A stretch of DNA of 64,000 bases from Affinundibacterium nitidum (GTDB lineage: Bacteria; Pseudomonadota; Gammaproteobacteria; Burkholderiales; Burkholderiaceae_D). The position numbers and the translations under genes were made by a program. Under the pieces are notes generated by a model. It searched no databases. It saw nothing but the letters and a program-made list of their open reading frames with translations, and was not told the origin of the DNA. Below are positions 54,305 to 62,814 of this stretch, one piece after another; position 1 is the stretch's first letter, and each line of letters begins with the position of its first letter. The stretch covers positions 124,001 to 188,000 of the forward strand of contig NZ_JACOFZ010000004.1 in assembly GCF_014284155.1 (NCBI RefSeq). The letters run 5' to 3'.

Positions 54305-56545
54305 ATGTCATCAGCAACATCCCCATTTCGTCTCGCCTTAATTCCTTTGGCTTTAAGTTTGGCTTTCAATGCCTCCGCATTGGCGCAAGAAGCGCCTAAA
54401 GAAACGGTTAAGCCAGAGCAAAAGCCTGTAGTACCAGCGAAGCCAGCAGTGCCGGCCAAGCCAGTCGCAGCGCCAACACAAAAGGTTGAGATCAGTGGTG
54501 CAAAAGGATATGACGAGCGCCGTCAAGACACGGCAAGCAAAATCGTTGTTACCCAAGAAGAAATCCAGCGCTATGGTGATTCCAATATTGGAGATGTTTT
54601 AAAACGCCTTCCTGGCGTGACGATCGGTGGTGTGCAAGGCCGTGGAGGCGCAATTCGCATGCGTGGTCTTGGCGCTGGCTACACACAAATTATGTTGAAT
54701 GGCGAGCCAAGTCCACCAGGTTTCTCGCTTGATTCGATTGCACCTGACAATATCGAACGTATCGAAGTATTCCGTTCCGCAACCGCCGAATTAAGTACGC
54801 AAGCGATTGCCGGCGCGATTAATATCGTCTTGAAAAAAGCGATCGTGACTGCCCAACGTGAACTAAAACTGGGGATGAGCGAAGAGAATGGTAAATATGG
54901 TGCGAACGCCAGCTTGCAATTGTCCGACAAGGCTGGTCGTATGTCCTACTCCGTTTCTGGCAATTTGAATCATGGCGATTTTGAACGACCATCAATTAGC
55001 GATGAAGTGATGACCGATGCCAATGGCAAGCAAGTATATGCACGTCGTACAGAATCAAAAAGCAATGGTACCTTTAGTTTTATCGGTTTATCACCACGCA
55101 TTAATTGGATGCTCGAAAATGGTGACATGCTCACGTCACAGAGCTTCATTAACGCCAATCGCTTTACTTTCAATAACTCAGATCTGACCAGCACAACGGT
55201 GCCAGATGAACGTTTATATTTGAATAGTGCTTCGAATGGTAGCTCCTCTTCCGCTTCGGCCCGCACCAATTTGAATTGGGTACATAAACTCGCTGACAGC
55301 GCTAAACTTGATGTGCGTTTTGGAGCGAACGTCAACCGTCGCACCAGTGATAATACATTTGTCGGCAATTCGTCAAAACAGACCTTAATACGTACCGCAA
55401 ACTCAAGTAATACCGACAATGGCTTTACTTTCGGTGGTAAATACACCGCGCCTTTCGTTGAGGATCATGCGATTGCAGCGGGCTGGGATGGTGGTTACAG
55501 CACACGCGAAGACGACAATAAACAGGCGGATACTTTAACCGGCAATGGCGCGATTCGTCCAATTAACTTGAACGAAACGTTTAACGCAGATGTCACGCGT
55601 CTTGCTATGTACGTGCAAGATGAATGGACTGTGTCCAAGCTGTGGTCTATTTATGCAGGTATTCGTTGGGAAGGTATTGATACCCATAGTCAAGGTAGCG
55701 ATTATGCTGAAGTGAATAATCGTTCGAGTGTGATGAGCCCAATTTTGCAAACTTTGTACAAACTACCAGGCAGCAAGAACGACCAGATTCGTGTAGGTTT
55801 GACTCGCACTTACAAAGCACCGGACACAGGTAATTTGATTCCGCGCCGCTTTATTTCTAGCAATAATAGTGCGACTAGCCCAGACCGTATGGGTAACCCA
55901 AACCTGAAGCCAGAGCTGGCTTGGGGTCTTGATACTGGCTTTGAGCACTATTTGCCTGATGGCGGTATTTTGAGTGTGAATTTCTTCTTGCGTAAGATAG
56001 ACGATTTCACTCGCACCGGCGTAAGCAATGTGAATGGTACGTGGATTGCGATGCCAGTTAATGATGGTCAAGCGACTACGCGTGGTGTCGAATTTGATGC
56101 AAAGTTCCCATTGCGCACATTGATGGATGATGCACCAGCAATCGACTTCCGCGCTAACTTGGCGTTTAATTCTTCGACAGTCAATTCTGTGCCCGGTCCA
56201 AATAATCGTTTGGATGCTCAAACACCCGTGAGCGCCAACTTTGGTGTGGATTACAAGCTCAATGATATGCCACTCACCGTCGGTGGAAATTTAAACTTCC
56301 AGAGTGGTGGTCCAGTGCGTATCTCGGTAAATCAAGGTTCTTACTCGATTCCAAAACGCGTACTCGATGTGTATGCACTTTGGAAATTTGATAACTTGAC
56401 TAATATTCGCGTTTCACTTGGAAATGCGCTGCATCAAGATAACATTAACTCAAGTTCTTATACGGACGCCTCAGGTTCTTTAGTGCGCAGCACCAAGACA
56501 CCAACCAACTTGGCTTTGCGTGTGAACTTCGAACATAAATTCTAA
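54305..56545 (+). CDS. TonB-dependent outer-membrane receptor
   Basis: A 746-aa TonB-dependent receptor. The signal peptide (LSLAFNASALAQ) is followed by an unusual Pro/Lys/Ala-rich segment (residues about 30-58, repeated PAKP and VPAKP units), a TonB box region near QKVEISGAK, a plug (GDVLKRLPGVTIGG, MRGLGAGYTQIMLNGE) and a barrel ending LALRVNFEHKF. It lies after cobQ but has its own promoter and terminator. The ligand is unknown; a corrinoid is possible only by neighbourhood. Confidence 0.88.
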   Translation: MSSATSPFRLALIPLALSLAFNASALAQEAPKETVKPEQKPVVPAKPAVPAKPVAAPTQKVEISGAKGYDERRQDTASKIVVTQEEIQRYGDSNIGDVLKRLPGVTIGGVQGRGGAIRMRGLGAGYTQIMLNGEPSPPGFSLDSIAPDNIERIEVFRSATAELSTQAIAGAINIVLKKAIVTAQRELKLGMSEENGKYGANASLQLSDKAGRMSYSVSGNLNHGDFERPSISDEVMTDANGKQVYARRTESKSNGTFSFIGLSPRINWMLENGDMLTSQSFINANRFTFNNSDLTSTTVPDERLYLNSASNGSSSSASARTNLNWVHKLADSAKLDVRFGANVNRRTSDNTFVGNSSKQTLIRTANSSNTDNGFTFGGKYTAPFVEDHAIAAGWDGGYSTREDDNKQADTLTGNGAIRPINLNETFNADVTRLAMYVQDEWTVSKLWSIYAGIRWEGIDTHSQGSDYAEVNNRSSVMSPILQTLYKLPGSKNDQIRVGLTRTYKAPDTGNLIPRRFISSNNSATSPDRMGNPNLKPELAWGLDTGFEHYLPDGGILSVNFFLRKIDDFTRTGVSNVNGTWIAMPVNDGQATTRGVEFDAKFPLRTLMDDAPAIDFRANLAFNSSTVNSVPGPNNRLDAQTPVSANFGVDYKLNDMPLTVGGNLNFQSGGPVRISVNQGSYSIPKRVLDVYALWKFDNLTNIRVSLGNALHQDNINSSSYTDASGSLVRSTKTPTNLALRVNFEHKF

Positions 56546-56575
56546 GATGTTTAGTTAGTTTGAGTTGTGATTAAA

Positions 56576-56616
56576 AAAAGCGTCGAATGGTTGAAAACCA
56601 ATCGACGCTTTTTTAT
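56576..56616. terminator. Bidirectional terminator
   Basis: AAGCGTCGA pairs with TCGACGCTT, and an inner TGGTT pairs with AACCA around a GAAA loop. A-rich sequence on the left and T6 on the right let it end the TonB receptor (+) and the prepilin gene (-). Confidence 0.88.
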
Positions 56617-56631
56617 TTGCGGTGTGTGAAT

Positions 56632-57129
56632 CTAATTCTTGGTACGTGACCTGCATATAAGTGGCAAATATTGTTTATCGATCGTAGTTCGATTGTTGCC
56701 ATGCACGGTCATTTTTTCAGGTACTTCAGCACCTGCACAGACCCAAGTTACTGGGACTAATGGTGAGTCTTGAATGACCGCTGGTCGTAAAGTGAGGACT
56801 TTGTTTTTAATTCTGTCGTTGGCACGGTTGCCAAATGTCATGTGAATAGCGCCATCTTCAATCGCTACACTTTTCACATAGTTGTTGACGATTTTGTCGG
56901 CATCTGGCAATCCAACGGCTTGGTTGTTTTCAGGGAGTTTTTGTTCTAACTTCCATTTCATCGCGATCGCTGGTTGCGCGGTCTCGGCTGCAAGGGGCAG
57001 GGACTTTTCAATTTGTTCCCGAGTAATTTTATACAGATAAGAAGGTAGCGCCATTGCCGCTAAAATAGCAATGATCACTAACGCAACCATTGCCTCGAGT
57101 AGTGAAAAGCCGAGCACTTTTTTCATCAT
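56632..57129 (-). CDS. Type IV prepilin-like protein
   Basis: A 165-aa pilin-like protein. The leader MMKKVLG ends in the prepilin-peptidase site G|FSLLE, with the conserved Glu at +5, followed by the hydrophobic helix MVALVIIAILAAMALPSY. The C-terminal globular part has two cysteines (WVCAG and LICRS) that may form the D-loop disulfide. The ATG at 57129 follows GGAAGAG; the frame is open to 57192, but that start would overlap the LysR gene and bury the leader. It is a single minor or major pilin without other pilus genes nearby. Confidence 0.85.
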   Translation of the reverse strand: MMKKVLGFSLLEAMVALVIIAILAAMALPSYLYKITREQIEKSLPLAAETAQPAIAMKWKLEQKLPENNQAVGLPDADKIVNNYVKSVAIEDGAIHMTFGNRANDRIKNKVLTLRPAVIQDSPLVPVTWVCAGAEVPEKMTVHGNNRTTIDKQYLPLICRSRTKN

Positions 57130-57184
57130 GAGTCTCTTCCAGATAGGTGATTGCTCAATTTTAACAGAGGCGAATGTTTCAATA

Positions 57185-58105
57185 TCAGCCATTCGTCAGT
57201 TGCTGTGAGGTTTTTTCTAGTAGCCAACTGCGGAAGGCTTGTAGTGGACCATAATTGCTTTGCTCCTCGGGGTACACTAAAAAGTAAGAAGCTTGTTCCG
57301 GCAGACTGCGGTCCATAGGAATCATGAGCTTACCTGCATCGATTTCTTTTTGGGCCATATAGCGCGGTATTAAGGCAACGCCTAAGCCCGCAATACAGGC
57401 TTCGAGTAACATCGTGAAGAGTTCGTAGCGAGCACCTTTAACTGCCGAAATGTCGTTTGGATGATCATGCAATTCAAACCAGCGTCGCCAATCTTCCAGA
57501 CGACTCGATAAATGCAGCAAAGGCATGCCGGCGATATCGTCAAATTGTAGGTGGCGTCGTTTCCCCAAGAATTGTTTGTAAAGGGTAGGGCTACAAACTG
57601 GAATCGCATTGTCCTCAGGAATTAAATAGTCACCAACGGTGCCAGGCCACGGTGCCTTTCCAGAGTGAATCGCGGCATGAAAGAGGCATTCTGAGAAAAG
57701 AAAGGCGCTGGTTTTGGTGCTGAGATTAATCGTGATATCAGGGTGCAAGCTTTGAAATTCTTGTAATTTCGGTATCAACCATTGTGTTGCAAAAGTCGGA
57801 ATGACTGCTAATTCTAAAATATCTGAACCCTCTTTGTGGCCCATTAGTTCCAAAGTGTCACGTTCTATCTTATCAAGGTGGATGCGTATTTTCCCTGCGT
57901 AATCGCGCCCGGCAGCAGTCAATACCACACGTTTCTTGATGCGTGAGAATAGCGCCAAACCGAGCCATTCCTCTAAATTGGCGATCTGTTTGCAGACGGC
58001 GCTCTGCGTTAACGCCAATTCGTCGGCCGCCTGAGTAAAGCTCTGTAGGCGGGCCGCGGACTCGAAAATCAGCAGGGCGTTGAGGCTAGGAACTTTGCGA
58101 CGCAT
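57185..58105 (-). CDS. LysR-family transcriptional regulator (GcvA-like)
   Basis: A 306-aa regulator. The N-terminal winged helix-turn-helix is LNALLIFESAARLQSFTQAADELALTQSAVCKQIANLE (residues about 7-45, given here in outline), and the effector-binding domain has GKAPWPGTVGD and LEACIAGLGVALIPRYM. It is divergent from the DUF1338 gene, with 109 bases between them, so it probably controls that gene and itself. Confidence 0.9.
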   Translation of the reverse strand: MRRKVPSLNALLIFESAARLQSFTQAADELALTQSAVCKQIANLEEWLGLALFSRIKKRVVLTAAGRDYAGKIRIHLDKIERDTLELMGHKEGSDILELAVIPTFATQWLIPKLQEFQSLHPDITINLSTKTSAFLFSECLFHAAIHSGKAPWPGTVGDYLIPEDNAIPVCSPTLYKQFLGKRRHLQFDDIAGMPLLHLSSRLEDWRRWFELHDHPNDISAVKGARYELFTMLLEACIAGLGVALIPRYMAQKEIDAGKLMIPMDRSLPEQASYFLVYPEEQSNYGPLQAFRSWLLEKTSQQLTNG

Positions 58106-58214
58106 AAGAGTTCATTCCATTTATTCACTAAGTCATGATTTTATATCGTTTGTCTAGGCATCGCAAACTGACTAGGATGGCGCTCATTGTTTACTTTTAC
58201 CTCATGGAATCAAT

Positions 58215-59228
58215 ATGAACGCCAATCTCCAATCCTTGTTGAACGCTTTGTTGGGTGCGACCAAGACGCAAGAACTTGCGACCTTGATGCAAATTTCGCC
58301 AAAATTTCGTGTCTGGGAAGAGGGACATGTTTCCCGTTCTGAATTGGCACAAGCATTGAATATGGCTTTGTTCGCTGGCGTGCTCGAACGTGTGCCAAGT
58401 GGCAAGGCTTACACATTGGATGTTGTTGCAAATGGCGGTAAAGTAATGTTAGATCATGGCGCATTGCGCACAGTACGTTGGTTTGGTCTGGGTGAATTGC
58501 CGCCGGGCGAAGCGGCCATTACCCGTATCTTGAAACCTTTGGGTTTCCGCTTGAATGGTGTGTTCCCATTAGACCGTTTGAATATGACTGGCCGTTCCTA
58601 TGCGCAAATTGACGACGCCGACAATATCTCTCAATTTTTTGTGAGCGAATTGCACCCAGAGCGTTTCAGCAAAGACTTCCAAGAAGCCGTGACGCGTGTT
58701 TTGGGCCAGTCGCGTGATCCATTAACGCCAGCCGCCGTGTCTATGCTCAACGAGTTAGAGCGCGACGGAAGTTTGCCTTTGGCGCAAGCACAAGAATTGT
58801 TGCCAGTATTGGTCGCTTGCTTCGAACGTCAACACCCAATCCCAAGCATGGCTGACTACGAAATCCTGTTGAAAGAATCTGCTGAGATGGCATGGATTGC
58901 GACAGAAGGTAATGTGTTTAACCATGCTACCGATCGTGTTCAAGACGTGTTCGCTTTGGCGGAAGAGCAAAAGCAAATTGGTCGTCCAATGAAACCGAAT
59001 GTTGAAGTCTCAGGTTCCGGTCGTATCAAACAGACTGCGTTTAAAGCTGACCCAGTTGTGCGTCAGTTCGTGGCAGCAAGCGGTGAGATCGTTGAGCGTG
59101 AAGTGCCAGGCTCTTTCTATGAATTTATTACGCGTGATAGTTATAAAGATGGCGCGCAAGTGAAGTTGGATTTGGGGTTTGATGCGGGGAATGCTACGGG
59201 CATTTTCAAGATGACCGCCAATGGATAA
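58215..59228 (+). CDS. DUF1338 2-oxoadipate dioxygenase/decarboxylase (HglS/YdcJ-like)
   Basis: A 337-aa non-heme iron enzyme. Family members such as HglS convert 2-oxoadipate with O2 to D-2-hydroxyglutarate and CO2 in the D-lysine/pipecolate route. The three iron ligands can be placed at His81 (LDHGALRTV), His237 (GNVFNHATDRV) and Glu303 (SFYEFITRD). HRLG-type DUF1338 motifs such as RWFGLGELPPGEAAI and FFVSELHPERFS are also present. The divergent LysR gene and the downstream FAD dehydrogenase fit a lysine-degradation unit. Confidence 0.85.
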   Translation: MNANLQSLLNALLGATKTQELATLMQISPKFRVWEEGHVSRSELAQALNMALFAGVLERVPSGKAYTLDVVANGGKVMLDHGALRTVRWFGLGELPPGEAAITRILKPLGFRLNGVFPLDRLNMTGRSYAQIDDADNISQFFVSELHPERFSKDFQEAVTRVLGQSRDPLTPAAVSMLNELERDGSLPLAQAQELLPVLVACFERQHPIPSMADYEILLKESAEMAWIATEGNVFNHATDRVQDVFALAEEQKQIGRPMKPNVEVSGSGRIKQTAFKADPVVRQFVAASGEIVEREVPGSFYEFITRDSYKDGAQVKLDLGFDAGNATGIFKMTANG

Positions 59229-59326
59229 ATCGTGAAATGCGTCCCCAGCGGCGTTGTAACGCCTCGCCGTACTCAAGTACTGTCTTCAGCGCTACGCCTT
59301 GCTGGGAACGCATTGCACGATTTATC
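59224..59326. repeat. REP-like imperfect palindrome, copy 1
   Basis: About 103 bases folding into one long cruciform: the left arm from GATAAATCGTG to CCCAGC is complementary to the right arm from GCTGGG to CACGATTTATC with two mismatches. Inner small hairpins are GGCGTT-GT-AACGCC and GTACT-CA-AGTAC. The element begins on the stop codon of the preceding gene. Confidence 0.75.
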
Positions 59327-59329
59327 TAA

Positions 59330-59421
59330 TCCGCGAAATGCAGCCCCAGGGGCGTTGTAACGCCTCGCCGTACTAAGGTACTTTTTGTGGCGATACGCCT
59401 TGCTGGGACAGCATTGCGCGA
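59330..59421. repeat. REP-like imperfect palindrome, copy 2
   Basis: A second, diverged copy 3 bases after the first. It shares the core GCGTTGTAACGCCTCGCC and GTACT, and its ends (CCGCGAAATGCAGCCCCAG / GCTGGGACAGCATTGCGCG) are again complementary. The tandem pair suggests a BIME-like or small non-autonomous mobile repeat. Confidence 0.72.
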
Positions 59422-59486
59422 ATTGGCGTTTTCGACTAGGGGAATTTTTTTCGATGTACTTACTTGAGTCATCTCAGATTGCCGTC

Positions 59487-59506
59487 ATTCCCGCGAAGGC
59501 GGGAAT
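59487..59506. repeat. dRS3-like 20-bp palindromic repeat
   Basis: ATTCCC-GCGAAGGC-GGGAAT exactly fits the ATTCCC-N8-GGGAAT pattern of dRS3 repeats known from Neisseria and similar small repeats in other betaproteobacteria. It lies in the gap between the two lysine-route genes. Confidence 0.7.
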
Positions 59507-59600
59507 CCAGTGTCGTAACTCGAGATTGTTTCGCTAGCTGCACCCTTTAAACGAATTTGAATTCGCGTTGGAATTTGTCTTTACTCTTTAATTGAAACCT

Positions 59601-61052
59601 ATGCTGACACCTACGACCTCTAATTCTCAACAACAAGCTCTTTTGGTGGCGCTGGCTGGTGTGCTTGGTGCGCATGGTTTGTTGACCGATGCGAATGACT
59701 GCGCGCGTTTTACGACGGGGGCGCGTTATGGTCAGGGTTCGACTTTGGCTGTATTACGTCCTGATACCCATGAGCAAATTGTTGATTGCGTACGCTTGTG
59801 TGCGGAAGCAGGACAGGCGCTTGTTTTGCAGGGGGCGAATACAGGTTTAGTGGCCGCAAGTACACCCGATGCCACTGGACGTTTTGTGGTGTTGAGCCTC
59901 GAGCGTTTGAAAAAGCATATTGAGATTGATCCGATTAATCGTTCAGTGACGGTGGATGCGGGCGTGACTTTGCAAGAGCTGAACGATGCGCTAGAACCAC
60001 AGGGGTTATTTTTCCCTATTGATCTCGGTGCGAATCCTTCGATCGGTGGCATGATAGCTGCCAACACAGGTGGTGCGCGTTTGATAAAGTATGGTGATGT
60101 GCGTCAAAATTTGCTGGGGTTGCGTGCAGTGTTGATGCAGCCGGCGGGCGAGGTCTTAGACTTGCAGTCTGCTTTGCGCAAAAACAATACTGGGCCGGAT
60201 TTAAAACAATTATTTATTGGTAGCAGCGGTGCCTACGGCATTATTACGCGCGCGGTATTGCAAGTGCATCGTATTCCAAAGCAAACGGCAACGGCCTTGG
60301 TCGTTCCGCGCGATCAAGCTGCGGTATTGGAGTTGCTAAGTATCTTAGAACGCGATTGCAGTGAATTTTTAACGGCATTTGAAGGTGTCTCTGGTGCTGC
60401 TTTACAGGCTGTTTTGAAACATATTCCTAGTATTAGTAATCCATTTGCGCCAGAGCCTTTGCCGAATTATTGCGTCTTGCTAGAATTGGCTAGCACGGCT
60501 GATCCGCAAGTGACTGGTATCGATTTAGAGAGCGTTCTCATGCGCTGTCTTGAGAATTTGTTCGGTGATGTTGTTGAAAACGCTGTCGTTGGTCGTGGTA
60601 AAGATCTCTGGCGCATCCGTCATGCCATCAGTGAAGCCTTGCGTCACGAGGGAAAGATGATTGCGTTCGATATCTCCATGCCACGCTCATCATTTGTTGC
60701 ATTCCGTGATGAAGGCCTAGCTTTGATGGCGGAGAAATATCCTTGGATCAAAGTGATGGATTTTGGCCATTGGGCAGATGGTGGATGTCATTTCAATATG
60801 GTGTGGCCACAAGGAGAAGGAATACCTCAGTTTGACAATCAGGTCGTGCAAGCGATTCGTACTGAAATATATGATTTGGTGGTCCATCGTTACCACGGTA
60901 GCTTCAGTGCGGAACATGGCGTTGGCCCTTACAACCTCGACTTTTACCAGCGCTATACGTCAACAGCTGCCCAAGTCTTGGCAGGGAAGATGCAAAGCAT
61001 GCTGGACCCTCAGCGTTTGCTGGGTTTAACTTGGTTTGGCCCGGTTCAATAG
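59601..61052 (+). CDS. FAD-binding oxidoreductase, probable D-2-hydroxyglutarate dehydrogenase
   Basis: A 483-aa flavoenzyme of the VAO/GlcD family (D-lactate/D-2-hydroxyglutarate dehydrogenases). The FAD-binding part has VLQGANTGLVAASTPD, LGANPSIGGMIAANTGG and RYGDVRQNLLGL-like sequence (LIKYGDVRQN). The C-terminal cap has the metal and substrate residues DFGHWADGGCHFN and SAEHGVGPYN. The start is taken as the ATG at 59601 rather than the TTG at 59592. It follows a DUF1338 enzyme whose product would be D-2-hydroxyglutarate, so oxidation to 2-oxoglutarate is the natural role. Confidence 0.82.
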   Translation: MLTPTTSNSQQQALLVALAGVLGAHGLLTDANDCARFTTGARYGQGSTLAVLRPDTHEQIVDCVRLCAEAGQALVLQGANTGLVAASTPDATGRFVVLSLERLKKHIEIDPINRSVTVDAGVTLQELNDALEPQGLFFPIDLGANPSIGGMIAANTGGARLIKYGDVRQNLLGLRAVLMQPAGEVLDLQSALRKNNTGPDLKQLFIGSSGAYGIITRAVLQVHRIPKQTATALVVPRDQAAVLELLSILERDCSEFLTAFEGVSGAALQAVLKHIPSISNPFAPEPLPNYCVLLELASTADPQVTGIDLESVLMRCLENLFGDVVENAVVGRGKDLWRIRHAISEALRHEGKMIAFDISMPRSSFVAFRDEGLALMAEKYPWIKVMDFGHWADGGCHFNMVWPQGEGIPQFDNQVVQAIRTEIYDLVVHRYHGSFSAEHGVGPYNLDFYQRYTSTAAQVLAGKMQSMLDPQRLLGLTWFGPVQ

Positions 61053-61191
61053 TAGGCGATTGAAATCGACTTAATAGCTTGGTCGAACAACATGCTTTTT
61101 GATGTCAACCTAAACGCTGTCGAAAGCATTGATTGAAGGTAGTCAGGCCCTTAATCAATTGAATCAAGTTAAATAAATTTTGGAGACTAGT

Positions 61192-61404
61192 ATGTTGAAA
61201 AAAATAGTCGCTGTCGTTGCAGTCTTTGCTGCCACAATCAGCCTGAGCGCATGTATTTCGGTCAGCGAAAGCAATGTCGAAAGTGGCAAACAAATTGCCA
61301 TTATGTCGCAACAAGCAGTCACTACTTGTGGTGCAGGTAACGTCGAAAAAGTCACAACCACGAGCTTCAGCTGCAAGGACCGTATCATTCGCCCTCAGAA
61401 CTAA
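61192..61404 (+). CDS. Small uncharacterised lipoprotein
   Basis: A 70-aa lipoprotein. The signal ends in the lipobox LSAC after VAVVAVFAATIS. The mature part of about 45 residues has two further cysteines (TTCGAGN and FSCKD) that may pair. TGGAG lies 7 bases before the ATG at 61192, which is preferred to 61180. It is followed by a terminator. Function unknown. Confidence 0.8.
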   Translation: MLKKIVAVVAVFAATISLSACISVSESNVESGKQIAIMSQQAVTTCGAGNVEKVTTTSFSCKDRIIRPQN

Positions 61405-61423
61405 ATCTTAATTCGGATCGAGG

Positions 61424-61455
61424 AAAAAAGCACGAGTATCCCTCGTGCTTTTTTA
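61424..61455. terminator. Bidirectional terminator
   Basis: AAAAAAGCACGAG and CTCGTGCTTTTTT form a long stem with a 5-nt loop (TATCC). It serves the lipoprotein gene (+) and the cydABX operon (-). Confidence 0.9.
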
Positions 61456-61493
61456 TTGGCTCAAAGATATGTCTGAGCGCTTTTTCATGTTTT

Positions 61494-61655
61494 CTAATTC
61501 TCAGCTTGTTCTTCGCGCATGGCCTCTTCAAAACGCTCTTGCGTTTTTGCCTCATCACGTTCACCAAACGCATAATTTGCTTCTAGCCACATGACATTAA
61601 TGATGGCCAAGGCCAGCGCTAATCCTATGCCGAGTATCCAATTAAAGTACCACAT
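61494..61655 (-). CDS. cydX: Cytochrome bd oxidase small subunit CydX
   Basis: A 53-aa single-helix subunit of the cytochrome bd quinol oxidase: MWYFNWILGIGLALALAIINVMWLE is the typical CydX/YbgT signature. AAGGAGA precedes the ATG, 11 bases after the cydB stop. The C-terminal charged tail (RDEAKTQERFEEAMREEQAEN) makes it longer than the 37-residue E. coli protein. The frame is open upstream to 61727, but that part lies inside cydB. Confidence 0.92.
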   Translation of the reverse strand: MWYFNWILGIGLALALAIINVMWLEANYAFGERDEAKTQERFEEAMREEQAEN

Positions 61656-61665
61656 CGTGTTCTCC

Positions 61666-62805
61666 TTAGTAGGCTGAGTGTTGGTGATCTTCGATGTGCT
61701 GGGCGTCGACTTTGCCTCGCATGACACGATAGATCCAAGCGGTGTACATCATTATGATGGGCAAGAAAAATACGACCACCCAAAACATAATGCCCAAACT
61801 TTTATGGCTCGCGACCACATCCCAAGCCGTCAGGCTGCTATTCGGTTGCAAAGAGGAAGGCATCACGAAAGGAAACATTGCCACACCGGCTGTCAGAATG
61901 ATACCCGCCACACTTGTGCCAGTGGCGATGAATGCCAGCCTTGGTCGTAGTAGATGGGTGAAGAGCATGCTGAGTAATGCCGCAACTATCGCAGTTCCTG
62001 GAATGAGGTATAGGGCGCTGTGTTGTTGGAAATTGCTGAGCCAAGCGCCATTGATACGTTCTACTGTTTTTGCAATCGGCATAAATGCAGTATTTGCGTC
62101 CGGCATGCTGGTGATGTGATATCCCTGTACTTGCGTCGCAATCATCCATCCGCCGATGATAAAGCATACGACAGTGATCGCGGCACTCAACTTAAGCGCA
62201 ATACGGGCACGAGCGACGATAGCGGCATCTGTTTTACATAGAAGGAAGGCGGCCCCATGCATGCACAACATTGCCACACTTAAGATGCCAGACAAAATGC
62301 CAAAGGGATTGAGCAAATCGAAGAATCCGCCTTCATAGGCTAAGCGCATTTCACTGTTGTAATGGAAGGGGACACCCTGTAGCAGACTGCCGAAAGCAAT
62401 GCCAAAAATCAAAGGAGGGACGAAACCGCCGATAAATAGCAGCCAGTCCCAAGTGGAGCGCCAACGCGGATCCGCTAATTTACTGCGATAGTCAAAACCC
62501 ACAGGTCTAAAAAATAACGCAAACAGGAGCACCATTAAGGCGATATAGAAACCAGAGAATGCTGCTGCATACGCTAATGGCCATGCCGCAAACAGAGCCC
62601 CACCTGCGGTGATGAACCAAGTCTGATTGCCTTCCCAGGTTGGGCCTACGCTATTGAGCATGATGCGTCGTTCGACGTCGGTCTTGCCGACGAACGGTAA
62701 AAGCATGCCAACACCGAAATCAAAGCCATCCATCAGAGCGAAGCCTATCAGTAAGATGCCGACGAAACACCACCAGATTATTTTGAGTGTGAGATAGTCA
62801 AACAT
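61666..62805 (-). CDS. cydB: Cytochrome bd ubiquinol oxidase subunit II
   Basis: A 379-aa inner-membrane subunit with about nine helices. The N-terminus (IIWWCFVGILLIGFALMDGFDFGVGMLLPF) is diagnostic of CydB, followed by GPTWEGNQTWFITAGGALFAAWP. It pairs with CydA in the high-affinity terminal oxidase used at low oxygen. It starts 9 bases after the cydA stop. Confidence 0.95.
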   Translation of the reverse strand: MFDYLTLKIIWWCFVGILLIGFALMDGFDFGVGMLLPFVGKTDVERRIMLNSVGPTWEGNQTWFITAGGALFAAWPLAYAAAFSGFYIALMVLLFALFFRPVGFDYRSKLADPRWRSTWDWLLFIGGFVPPLIFGIAFGSLLQGVPFHYNSEMRLAYEGGFFDLLNPFGILSGILSVAMLCMHGAAFLLCKTDAAIVARARIALKLSAAITVVCFIIGGWMIATQVQGYHITSMPDANTAFMPIAKTVERINGAWLSNFQQHSALYLIPGTAIVAALLSMLFTHLLRPRLAFIATGTSVAGIILTAGVAMFPFVMPSSLQPNSSLTAWDVVASHKSLGIMFWVVVFFLPIIMMYTAWIYRVMRGKVDAQHIEDHQHSAY

Positions 62806-62814
62806 GATCTGTCC

